Source: Methanosarcina sp. MSH10X1 (GTDB lineage: Archaea; Halobacteriota; Methanosarcinia; Methanosarcinales; Methanosarcinaceae). From it: a stretch of 64,000 nt of DNA. The DNA is taken from the NCBI RefSeq assembly GCF_004099695.1, contig NZ_SCHL01000001.1:310001-374000 (forward strand), written 5' to 3'. The notes beneath the pieces were generated by a model. That model did no database searches. It was not told where the DNA came from and worked only from the letters and a program-made list of their open reading frames with translations. Positions 17,611 through 24,991 of this stretch are shown in pieces. Each line of letters starts with the position of its first letter. Position 1 is the first letter of the stretch. The position numbers and the translations under genes were made by a program.

Positions 17611-18435
17611 ATGGCAGGAAACGGGAAGGACAAACAGGAGACAGGTGAGGGAAATAAAGAACTTTTCCTGAGTGCCTTCAAAACCACAATCCCTGTGCTT
17701 CTCGGATATATCCCTCTCGGAATGGCTTTCGGGTTTCTGCTTGACGGTGCAGGATATCACTGGATCTATGCTTTCCTGATGAGCCTTTTTGTCTATGCAG
17801 GCTCAGGCCAGTTTCTGGCAGTAGCTTTACTTGCTGCCGGGGCGGGGCTGACCGAGTTTGCCATAGCCACGCTGTTACTGAACCTCAGGCATGCCTTTTA
17901 CGGGCTTTCCCTGCTGGAGAAGTTCTCAGGAGTCGGAAAGGTTAAACCCTACCTTATCTTTGCGTTAACCGACGAAACATATGCGCTCCTGACCACAACC
18001 GATGTCCCGAGGGGGAGCTCGAAGTCAGGCTTTTACTTTTATATTGCAGCTCTTGACCATTTCTACTGGATTTCAGGTTCCGTGCTTGGGGCTGTGCTTG
18101 GCTCTGTGCTGGAGCTTAACCTTGAGGGCATGGGCTTTGTGCTGACCGCACTTTTTGTGGTGCTGACCATAGAGCAGTATTTCAATTCCGAGGCGCGTTT
18201 CCCGTTTATAGCCGCAGTGGGTGCAGGAACCTTTTCCCTCATATTTTTCAATCCTGACAATATGCTGCTTGCCTCAATCATCCTCGGAACCTTAATCCTG
18301 CTGGCCAGGGAAAAGTCAATGCAGAAAACACAGCCAACGCAGAGAGCTTGGAGAGCGTTACAAACAGAGCCGGAAACCAGGGCTATTAATGCATCCGTGC
18401 AGCCTGCCGAAGACAAAACCAGGAGGAAAGATTGA
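17611..18435 (+). CDS. azlC: AzlC family branched-chain amino acid exporter subunit
   Basis: A 274-residue integral membrane protein. AzlC hallmarks are TIPVLLGYIPLGMAFGFLL (about 28-46), VYAGSGQFLAVALL (about 68-81) and LLLNLRHAFYGLSLL (about 90-104). With AzlD it forms a two-subunit exporter of branched-chain amino acids or analogues; specificity is known only for bacterial members. A hydrophilic Gln/Thr-rich C-tail of about 35 residues is extra. The stop overlaps the azlD start (TGATG), so translation is coupled. Confidence 0.92.
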   Translation: MAGNGKDKQETGEGNKELFLSAFKTTIPVLLGYIPLGMAFGFLLDGAGYHWIYAFLMSLFVYAGSGQFLAVALLAAGAGLTEFAIATLLLNLRHAFYGLSLLEKFSGVGKVKPYLIFALTDETYALLTTTDVPRGSSKSGFYFYIAALDHFYWISGSVLGAVLGSVLELNLEGMGFVLTALFVVLTIEQYFNSEARFPFIAAVGAGTFSLIFFNPDNMLLASIILGTLILLAREKSMQKTQPTQRAWRALQTEPETRAINASVQPAEDKTRRKD

Positions 18436-18773
18436 TGCTGGATTCCCTTCACATGCTCATAACAATTGCGGTTATAGCGCTTGCAACCTTTGCAACCAGA
18501 GCCCTCCCGTTTTTGTTTTTTGGCTCAAGAGAACCACCTGCAATGCTCTCTATTATTGAGAAAAATTTGCCTCCTATGATTCTCCTGCTGCTTGTAATCT
18601 ATTGCCTCAAAGACGTGCAGTGGTTCTCAGCTCCGTACGGGATTCCGGAATTGTTTACCATAAGTGTGGTTGCCGGGCTGCACTTCTGGAAACGGAATGC
18701 CATGCTCAGCATCTTCACAGGGACCGGACTTTATATGCTACTTGTGCAGCTCAATGTACTTTCTTTCCTCTGA
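18435..18773 (+). CDS. azlD: AzlD family small membrane subunit
   Basis: A 112-residue protein with three or four transmembrane helices and the AzlD pattern ATFATRALPFLFFG (about 17-30), then LPPMILLLLVIYCLKD and HFWKRNAMLSI. It is the small partner of AzlC in branched-chain amino acid export. The start is ATG 18435, eight bases after a perfect AGGAGG, rather than the TTG one codon earlier. It overlaps azlC by one base. Confidence 0.92.
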   Translation: MLDSLHMLITIAVIALATFATRALPFLFFGSREPPAMLSIIEKNLPPMILLLLVIYCLKDVQWFSAPYGIPELFTISVVAGLHFWKRNAMLSIFTGTGLYMLLVQLNVLSFL

Positions 18774-18922
18774 CCCTTTTCCTGCCTTTCCCCCTGAGCC
18801 GGGTGTACTTCCGGATTCCACACATACCCGGATTCGGATTAAAAGTTTCAGTCGTTTAAAACTAAATTAATAGTAATAATATTTATATACGTTAATTATA
18901 TTCCATTTTAGAAGTGACTTCT
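18774..18922 (+). promoter_or_regulatory. Promoter of the siroheme/ferredoxin gene
   Basis: A clear archaeal TATA region (AATAATATTTATATACG, about 18875-18891) lies about 35-45 bases before ATG 18923. AAGTGAC just upstream of the ATG acts as ribosome site. Confidence 0.55.
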
Positions 18923-19780
18923 ATGAATGAGAAAAAGCTTGACGAATCATCACTCAAGAGCAAAGGATTTCTGCCTCAGAGGCAGGAAAATATGTTTTCG
19001 ATGCGGGTTAAGGCTACTGGCGGCAGGGTGAATGCAGATCAGCTCCGGGCGATTGCGGATGCTGCCGACAAGTACGGCCACGGCTACGTCCATATAACCT
19101 CAAGGCAGGGCATTGAGATTCCTTTTGTCAAACTCGAAGATACTGAGGAAGCGAGTTCCGAGCTTGAGAGGCAGGGAGTCCTCGGAGGCTCGGCTGGAAA
19201 GCGGGTAAGGGCGATCGTTGCCTGCCACGGGAACGAAGTCTGTAAATACGGGCTCATAGACTGCCAGAAAATTGCGCAGAGAATCGATGAAAAGTATTTC
19301 GGGGAACCTGTTCCCAAAAAACTCAAAATTGCAGTAACAGGCTGTCCGTCAGCCTGCGTAAAACCTCAGGACACCGATTTTGGAGTAATGGGCTCTACAA
19401 AGCCTGAGATCCTTGAAGAGAACTGTGTTGGCTGCAAACGCTGTGAAAAGGCGTGTAAAATGGGAGCAATAGAAATCCTGGAAGACAAAGCCATCATAGA
19501 CAGGGAAAAATGCATCCTCTGCGGAGCCTGTATCGCAGCCTGTAAGAAAGATGCACTGAGAGCGGGAAAGACCGGATGCACGATCTTTGTCGGAGGCAAA
19601 CTGGGACGCAGGCCAGGGAAAGGAAGAAAGCTACTTGAACTTGCAGATGAAGAACAGCTTTTCTCAATTCTGGAAAAAACCTTTGAGTATTACAGGAGAG
19701 AGGGCCTTGACGGAGAAAGGTTAGGAGATCTCTTTGACAGGCTGGGATTTGAAAAATACAGGGAGGAAGTCCTTTCCTGA
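18923..19780 (+). CDS. Dissimilatory sulfite reductase-like siroheme protein with 2[4Fe-4S] domain
   Basis: A 285-residue protein with a nitrite/sulfite reductase core. The siroheme-[4Fe-4S] cysteines are C101 and C107 (CHGNEVC), plus C141 and C145 (CPSAC). A two-cluster ferredoxin insert follows: CVGCKRCEKAC and CILCGACIAAC (about 169-210). This fits the small Dsr-like proteins of methanogens, whose physiological substrate is uncertain; assimilatory sulfite or nitrite reduction is possible. The usual partner subunit is absent, so it probably works alone, with ferredoxin as electron donor. GTG 18914 lies in the ribosome site; ATG 18923 is preferred. It has its own promoter. Confidence 0.85.
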   Translation: MNEKKLDESSLKSKGFLPQRQENMFSMRVKATGGRVNADQLRAIADAADKYGHGYVHITSRQGIEIPFVKLEDTEEASSELERQGVLGGSAGKRVRAIVACHGNEVCKYGLIDCQKIAQRIDEKYFGEPVPKKLKIAVTGCPSACVKPQDTDFGVMGSTKPEILEENCVGCKRCEKACKMGAIEILEDKAIIDREKCILCGACIAACKKDALRAGKTGCTIFVGGKLGRRPGKGRKLLELADEEQLFSILEKTFEYYRREGLDGERLGDLFDRLGFEKYREEVLS

Positions 19781-19890
19781 AACCTCCTTCCCACCTTTAA
19801 TTTTCTCCGGACTTCCATTTTTCTCAATTTTCCGGATCTCTTAATTTCTCACCTGCTAAGAAAGTCCGACAGTTTAACCTGTTAACACAC

Positions 19891-20955
19891 TTAACTTGCT
19901 GACCTGGCGCGAATCGCAAGCCAGACTATTATCGCCCCCAGCCCGATAATGAGTGCAATAAAACTTATGAGCGTTCCCACGAAGGGAATTTCATACAGAA
20001 CAGCAAATATAACTGCCCCGACAACATAGTACACTATTTCTCTGGCTTCCTTTTTTAAGATTTTATTATATATGATCTCACCTGCAAGCAGTTTGACAGG
20101 TATTGTCGCAATAAGAACCGCCAGTGTCAGAAGCAGGATTATGAGAATCGAGAGGCTCCACCCGAATATGGTAAAAAGCAGGATTAACGCAAGTATCGGA
20201 AGGAAAATCAAAGCCAGGAAGCCCAGTAGCCCTGTTTTCAACGGTGAATCTTTTACAAGTTCCGCAACCCCTCTTACAAAACCCGGGAAAAGATAGATAA
20301 GGACCAGACCCAGGACCAGGGCTGCAAGCAACCCTATAATAAAAGATAAAATGCTGAACCCTCCGGCAGCACCTGCATACTGCTCTTCCGTTGCATTTAC
20401 CTGAGTAACGTTGAGGTTCCCGCCTACTTTACTATCCAGATCGGAAGGATAGTTCTGAGCTTGCAGTCTCAGATCTCCTCTAAGCTCGAAGTCATCTCCG
20501 GTTCTTAAGGTACCTGCTGAGATATCCCCGTTTCCATTAACGGTTCCGTCAAGCGTTATTTCCCCTCCGCCGAGCAGAAGATCCCCTTCGACCACGCTAT
20601 CCCGGGAAAGAAAAATCTGACCGCCTGCTGCTGCCACATCTCCGCCTACATCCCCGTTAACCCGGATCAGGCCTCCGGCTGCGATAATGTTTCCCGAAAC
20701 GTTACCGTTAACAATTAGCTCCCCGCCCGCACCTATGAAATCGTCTCCGGTATTCCCGTTTATTTCAAGCCGGGACCCTGCAAGCACCAGGTCTCCCTGA
20801 ATGTCCCGGTCAATTTGAAGATTCTCTCCACCCCCGAAAGCATTTCCTGAGCTCGTATATTTAAGAACGTCTTCATCGGCAGCTCCTGCTGAACAAGGCA
20901 GTACAGCAAAAAAGATAATAAGTAGAATAAGACCTGATACCAGTCTTTTTTTCAT
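19891..20955 (-). CDS. Secreted/membrane beta-helix (polymer-forming, bactofilin-like) protein
   Basis: A 354-residue protein with a signal peptide (about 1-25, cleaved near SAGAA). A glycine/asparagine-rich beta-helix follows at about 40-190, with short repeats such as GDLVLAGS, VNGNVSGNIIAAGG and VNGDVGGDVAAAGG. Four or five C-terminal membrane helices run from about 198 to 350. The repeat type is that of polymer-forming cytoskeletal proteins, but here it lies outside the membrane. It may build or sense the cell surface. Single gene; function inferred only from architecture. Confidence 0.8.
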   Translation of the reverse strand: MKKRLVSGLILLIIFFAVLPCSAGAADEDVLKYTSSGNAFGGGENLQIDRDIQGDLVLAGSRLEINGNTGDDFIGAGGELIVNGNVSGNIIAAGGLIRVNGDVGGDVAAAGGQIFLSRDSVVEGDLLLGGGEITLDGTVNGNGDISAGTLRTGDDFELRGDLRLQAQNYPSDLDSKVGGNLNVTQVNATEEQYAGAAGGFSILSFIIGLLAALVLGLVLIYLFPGFVRGVAELVKDSPLKTGLLGFLALIFLPILALILLFTIFGWSLSILIILLLTLAVLIATIPVKLLAGEIIYNKILKKEAREIVYYVVGAVIFAVLYEIPFVGTLISFIALIIGLGAIIVWLAIRARSAS

Positions 20956-21076
20956 AAACCAGTCCTCTTTATTCTTTAAATACTGTTTAATTTGTCACTT
21001 AATTGTCCTGTTTCATTGAAGAAGGTTTCTAAATATTATATAAATTTAAATATAAAAGGTGAATCCGGAGGAAAAA

Positions 21077-21256
21077 GTGAAAGAAGCTCCAGCGAAAGTT
21101 AGAGTGTATATAGATTACAAACCAGGTATTAATATACGTGCCTTCCAGTGCCCGGCTGGTATTCGGCACGAAATCCTGTCAGGTTCCCAGATTGATCCCA
21201 GTACTTTACCACGAATTACTATGGATTCTGGAAGTGTCGTACCTGAGCCTGCCTGA
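21077..21256 (+). CDS. Small hypothetical protein, 59 residues
   Basis: A short frame starting at GTG 21077, five bases after a perfect GGAGG, with AT-rich promoter-like DNA (TATATAAATTTAAATATAAA) about 25-45 bases before it. The peptide begins MKEAPAKVRVYIDYKPG and contains QCPAGIRHEILSG. I recognise no family. The last 51 bases overlap the 3' end of the nitroreductase gene on the other strand, which lowers confidence. The ribosome site and promoter are the best arguments that it is real. Confidence 0.45.
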   Translation: MKEAPAKVRVYIDYKPGINIRAFQCPAGIRHEILSGSQIDPSTLPRITMDSGSVVPEPA

Positions 21257-21715
21257 TTTTTCTTCTGCCGGATAGCCCATTGCAATAATAGAAAAAGGAG
21301 CTACGTGCTCAGGCAGATTTAACAAATTACTGATTTCCAGGACCATTTTCTCAGCAGGATAGATCCCGATCCAGACAGCGCCAAGCCCGAGATCATGGGC
21401 AGCAAGCAGCATATTCTGGCTTGCGGCTGAGCAGTCCTGAATCCAGAAGTCCTTGAATTTAGGAACGTTCTTATCCCCGCAGACAAGTACTGCAGCCGGA
21501 GTATCCTTCAGCAATTTTGCGTACGGATGTACCAGGGAGATTTTTTCAAGCAGGCCGTGTTGGTCAATTATAATAAAATGCCAGGGCTGTTCATCTCCTG
21601 CGGACGGTGCATTCATACCGGCTTTTATAACATTCTCAATTATATCCCTGTTTACCTGATCCGGCAAATATTTCCTTATACTTCTTCTGGTTAATATTGC
21701 GTCCATTGTTTCCAT
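21206..21715 (-). CDS. Nitroreductase family FMN enzyme
   Basis: A 169-residue FMN-dependent oxidoreductase. It shows the N-terminal TRRSIRKYL, the FMN-binding NAPSAGDEQPWHFIII (about 35-50), the central LAAHDLGLGAVWIGIYP and the C-terminal MGYPAEEKSGR. It is the short class typical of methanogens. Likely substrates are quinones, nitro compounds or flavins; none can be fixed from sequence. It is encoded in a section rich in redox genes and converges on the 59-residue frame. Confidence 0.9.
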   Translation of the reverse strand: METMDAILTRRSIRKYLPDQVNRDIIENVIKAGMNAPSAGDEQPWHFIIIDQHGLLEKISLVHPYAKLLKDTPAAVLVCGDKNVPKFKDFWIQDCSAASQNMLLAAHDLGLGAVWIGIYPAEKMVLEISNLLNLPEHVAPFSIIAMGYPAEEKSGRLRYDTSRIHSNSW

Positions 21716-22150
21716 AAAGTTCCCCCGATCGCTGATGGTTCTTACAGCGGTTTAACTTCCCGGTTAATAACTGTTAATTAAATGGATATATAATTTTCAA
21801 TGCATATAATCTGGTTAGATTCACAATATGAATATGCCGGCATTACAGAACCATGGGTTAAAAAAGGATTGGAAATTAGATAAAAACTTTTTCAGGAAAA
21901 CTGAAATTAATAAGTTTTGCCTTTGTCTCTTTCATCATTCCAGGTCAAATACTTCACCTTCAGAAAGCGAAATAACTTTGATTACATGCTTCAAAATATT
22001 CACATACATTTCTGTTCTTAATATTGCCTGTCAGGCCGCGAATGAAAGATATAAAATGACTTGCTCCTCTGGAACCAGCCTAAAGCCTAATCTTTTGCTC
22101 TTCCGAATCAATGTTTGAACGTGAGCTATCAGCTCATAAAAATTTTTCAT
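21716..22150. other. Intergenic region with possible decayed frame
   Basis: No intact gene is supported. On the minus strand between about 22120 and 21935 one frame reads as plausible protein (KRLGFRLVPEEQVILYLSF, a TGA, then MYVNILKHVIKVISLSEGEVFDLE in parts) and could be the remnant of a small gene. A 96-codon plus-strand frame at 21828 lacks any family feature. Confidence 0.25.
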
Positions 22151-22819
22151 TTAGTCTTTCGATTTCTTTAAGTATGAACTCAATTTCGCAAGTAAAATCA
22201 AAATTAGAGTGAAAAAGTCGTAGAAGTGGAAAAAACCGATTGAATAGACTGGCAATACCAGACGCCATAAACAATAAACTGAGCTCACAATTAAAAACAT
22301 TATCAAATAGATACAAATGAACGAATGCGTGAAAGAGGTGTTTTCATCTGGAAATTCTGGTGAAAACCAGAGAAATGCAAGAAGTATTACCGTTATTGCA
22401 AGTGATACAAATTGACGTGCTGGATCATCTGGAAAAAAAGGCGATAAAAGACTCCATAAACAATAAAATGAGCTTAAAAGTAAAAACACCATCAAGAAAC
22501 CTAAACTGAATGAAGTAAAAGAAGAAATTTTTTTATCCGTATTCTTTGACCATAACCGGTAAGATACAATAAAAAGGAGTGTTAACAGGACTGTAAATAA
22601 TGGAAATTGATCTGCCGGATCAACCGGAAAAAAAGGTAATAATTCAGATGGGTCCGAGATTCTAGCATCTCCGTAATTTATCGATACGTTATCCTCAAAA
22701 TAATACAAATACTTTTCTACTTCCCGTAGGAGGTTTGTGAGTTCGGATAGGGTGATATTCAGGTCAGATATTCTTCCTTTAAAAGCTCGGTAATTTCTCC
22801 TATTTGTCGAATTCAGCAC
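22151..22819 (-). CDS. Hypothetical membrane protein with internal duplication
   Basis: A 222-residue protein. An N-terminal hydrophilic segment (about 1-58, helical with leucine heptads) is followed by about six membrane helices. A unit of roughly 70 residues is duplicated. LPFFPVDPADQF corresponds to SPFFPDDPARQF, and FLLLSSFYCLWSLL corresponds to FLIVSSVYCLWRLV. No family is recognised. The N-terminal coil could face the cytoplasm and bind a partner. Unusually Phe-rich. Confidence 0.65.
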   Translation of the reverse strand: MLNSTNRRNYRAFKGRISDLNITLSELTNLLREVEKYLYYFEDNVSINYGDARISDPSELLPFFPVDPADQFPLFTVLLTLLFIVSYRLWSKNTDKKISSFTSFSLGFLMVFLLLSSFYCLWSLLSPFFPDDPARQFVSLAITVILLAFLWFSPEFPDENTSFTHSFICIYLIMFLIVSSVYCLWRLVLPVYSIGFFHFYDFFTLILILLAKLSSYLKKSKD

Positions 22820-23007
22820 CCGGATAACCGATGATGTTCCAGGCTAATAGTGCTGAGCTCTTTCAGGTATCTCTCCTGAATCCGCCTGTCAATAATACAC
22901 AATTCAAAAGAATTCAATTCAAAAGAATCCAATTCAGAAAGCATCCGCAGATTTAAGAAAAAAGTAAACAAAAAGTGAAAAATAGTAAAGGAAAAATTGA
23001 CTGAAGT
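22820..23007. repeat. Short spacer with CAATTCAAAAGAATY tandem repeat
   Basis: At 22900-22914 and 22915-22929 a 15-mer (CAATTCAAAAGAATT/C) is repeated, with a partial third copy after it. The repeat contains the dyad GAATT/AATTC. No gene is seen. Confidence 0.5.
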
Positions 23008-23556
23008 TTACATAAACCGTTCAAATCTTTCCTTTCGAGCTTTACAGATCGGACAGACCCCTGGAGGTTCGTCCATGGCAGATAGATATCCGCAAACCTT
23101 ACATCTCCATACCGGCTTTGAAAGTTCACCTGAAAATTCCATGGTTTCCATCATCTCGGCTCTTTTCTTCTCTTCTTCTCTTTCAGCATCTCTCTGCTCT
23201 TTAGGAGGGCGCCTTTCCGGAATAGGTTCCACGCTTCTTTCTCCCCGGATTACCTCGTCCGAAACATAAAGCGCACAGTAGCAGGCTCCGTAGTCATTCA
23301 GGTCGGGATCTCGATAGTAACAGGGACAGACAATGTCCAGGTCTTCTTCCAGATTATTGGCAGAAAGCCTGCATGGACAGGACCAGTAACCGTACCGCCG
23401 CTCGTTGGCGAGCAGCCCCCGCACAAGATCTTTTGTAAACTCGACATCAGGATTGAGGTGATACCCCGATGCTTCGACCTGGTTATTCAAACGTCTGTAA
23501 ACTTTATCCACCAATTCGTCTGTTATGCCTTCTTCGGTGGCCTCCTCTTCTTTCAG
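23008..23556 (-). CDS. Ferredoxin:disulfide reductase catalytic domain fused to rubredoxin
   Basis: The N-terminal part is a ferredoxin:thioredoxin reductase catalytic-type domain with three paired-cysteine motifs, CPC, CPC and CYC, that hold the [4Fe-4S] cluster and active-site disulfide. A charged linker ([18 protein letters not shown] region) leads to a C-terminal rubredoxin-like domain with two CxxC knuckles (WRCKVCGY and VCPICKARK). A protein of this design from Methanosarcina acetivorans has been characterised as a ferredoxin:disulfide reductase. It reduces protein disulfides with ferredoxin electrons. The frame is open upstream of TTG 23514 back to a CTG at 23556, about seven bases after AAGGGGG, so I extend the start. 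A glutaredoxin gene is next upstream. Confidence 0.88.
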   Translation of the reverse strand: MKEEEATEEGITDELVDKVYRRLNNQVEASGYHLNPDVEFTKDLVRGLLANERRYGYWSCPCRLSANNLEEDLDIVCPCYYRDPDLNDYGACYCALYVSDEVIRGERSVEPIPERRPPKEQRDAEREEEKKRAEMMETMEFSGELSKPVWRCKVCGYLSAMDEPPGVCPICKARKERFERFM

Positions 23557-23654
23557 CCCAATTCCCCCTTACACTAAAAGCAAATCTTTCGGAAAAATTC
23601 TTTGTTTTTGATAAAACCTTTTCTCAAAAAGTTTTTCTTCAGCCCGGCTCTCAT
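23557..23654. other. Spacer with degenerate hairpin repeat
   Basis: The sequence GATAAAACCTTTTCTCAAAAAGTTTTTC (about 23610-23637) resembles a degenerate copy of the A-type hairpin found in the 26.7-27.0 kb array. No gene is seen. Confidence 0.3.
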
Positions 23655-23960
23655 TTAAAATCCGAGGGCTTCGCGGATTTCCTTTTCTTTAAAGCCCACG
23701 ATTGCTTTCTCCCCGTTTATAACGGTTGTCGGGAAAGAAGCTGAAGGATTGAAGCGTCTTACTTCCTCGACAACCTGATCTTCCTGTTTTTCATCAAGCT
23801 TGTCCACGTATATAAAATCGAAGTCCACACCAAGATCGGTAAGCAGTTTCTTTGTTCTTTTGCACCATACACAGGTACTCAGGCCGTACATTACAACCTT
23901 ACCCCTGTCAGTTCCAGAAATATGATCCCCTTGATCCTTATTCAGAGTAGATACATCCAT
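23655..23960 (-). CDS. Glutaredoxin-like (NrdH-type) protein
   Basis: A thioredoxin-fold protein of about 101 residues with the active-site motif CVWC (C30-C33). It has the cis-Pro segment FPTTVINGEKAIVGF and the C-terminal KEKEIREALGF. The frame is open for 37 more codons upstream, but that part is not glutaredoxin-like and ATG 23960 follows a G-rich site, so I start there. Lacking glutathione, methanogens use such proteins with coenzyme M, coenzyme B or protein thiols. The adjacent ferredoxin:disulfide reductase is its likely reductant. Confidence 0.88.
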   Translation of the reverse strand: MDVSTLNKDQGDHISGTDRGKVVMYGLSTCVWCKRTKKLLTDLGVDFDFIYVDKLDEKQEDQVVEEVRRFNPSASFPTTVINGEKAIVGFKEKEIREALGF

Positions 23961-24282
23961 TAGTTTAACCCCCGGCCACAATAAAGTTATGGCAGTACGT
24001 ATATGAGTACTTTGCCTCGAAAGCGCTCTTATCCCGAGCCTGCAGACGGTAGAAGCTCTGGCAGGCTGCAAGTTATGTAAATTGCTTATGAGAAAATATA
24101 GACTAAAGTATATAAAATTTGGACATACTTATAAGGAGTAAAAACGGAAAATGCAAGGAATATTCCCCGCGTACCAGATTTAACACCTTCTAAATACGAA
24201 TTTTCCGCTGTGCAGGCTCAGTCTTAAAGCATCTTTCCATTGTATGGATTCAGGCTTAGAGTCTGCATGTACCGGCTGATTC
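23961..24282. promoter_or_regulatory. Intergenic region upstream of glutaredoxin
   Basis: I see no gene in these 322 bases. TATA-like sequence on the minus strand lies at about 24090-24125. A dyad-like CCGGCT/AGCCG is not convincing. Confidence 0.3.
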
Positions 24283-24951
24283 TTATTTTATCAAGCCTTT
24301 CTGCACATACCAGTCGTAATCATGGGCAAAACGTTCTTTGTCGGATTGTGCAAGCTGGCAGAAATATGCTGTGGTCTGGCGGTGCGCCTCATCCTGATCA
24401 GGATATTTTATTTCCCCGCGGACCGATTTTACCAGCTTCTTACCAAGTTCTTCGGCAGATCCTGCAGCTTGCTGGGGTGCAGCCGGGTTTCCCGCCATTA
24501 AAACGCCAAGACCTCCGACAACAGTAACGCCAAGAGTCATGAGCACGCTATTCATATATTCCACGACTGCATCCGCCTTGCTTCCTCCTGCCGTGGATAC
24601 AGAGCACCCGAACTTCCCGGTAAGCATCTGGCAGTGAATAGCATCCGAAAGCCGGTCAAAGAAAGCTTTCATAGGAGCCGGGACCGAGTTAATGTAATTT
24701 GGGGCGCCAAGCACGATCCCATCGGAGTTCTGAATCCTCTCAAAGAGCTCCTCGAAATCATCAAGCTGGGGGCACTCTCCGGTTGCATAACAGGCTCCAC
24801 AGCCTGTGCAGTATTCTATACGCAGGCTGTAGAGATCTATCAGTTCGGCTTCCACGCCCTCGGATTCAGCACCTTTGAGCACTGCTTTTACCAGCTGGAG
24901 GGTATTGCTTTCATTTCCTCTGGGACTCGCATTAATTCCAAGAATTTTCAT
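24283..24951 (-). CDS. Iron-sulfur flavoprotein (Isf-type, FMN)
   Basis: A 222-residue flavodoxin-fold protein. The FMN phosphate loop is NASPRGNESNT (about 7-17). The compact cluster motif C48-x2-C51-x2-C54-x5-C60 (CTGCGACYATGEC) is the Isf signature, and GAPNYINSVPAPMKAFFDRL (seen in parts) contacts flavin. Methanosarcina Isf proteins take electrons from ferredoxin and can reduce O2 and H2O2 or move electrons in acetate metabolism. An in-frame GTG at 24960 lies in the ribosome site AAGGTGAT, so ATG 24951 is preferred. Confidence 0.9.
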   Translation of the reverse strand: MKILGINASPRGNESNTLQLVKAVLKGAESEGVEAELIDLYSLRIEYCTGCGACYATGECPQLDDFEELFERIQNSDGIVLGAPNYINSVPAPMKAFFDRLSDAIHCQMLTGKFGCSVSTAGGSKADAVVEYMNSVLMTLGVTVVGGLGVLMAGNPAAPQQAAGSAEELGKKLVKSVRGEIKYPDQDEAHRQTTAYFCQLAQSDKERFAHDYDWYVQKGLIK

Positions 24952-24991
24952 GATTATCACCTTGATTAAATAAATTACAGGGGACTACCTA

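Noticed and set aside
21828-22118. 96-codon plus-strand frame
   Set aside because: No ribosome site or family features; the opposite strand looks slightly more protein-like, though decayed.
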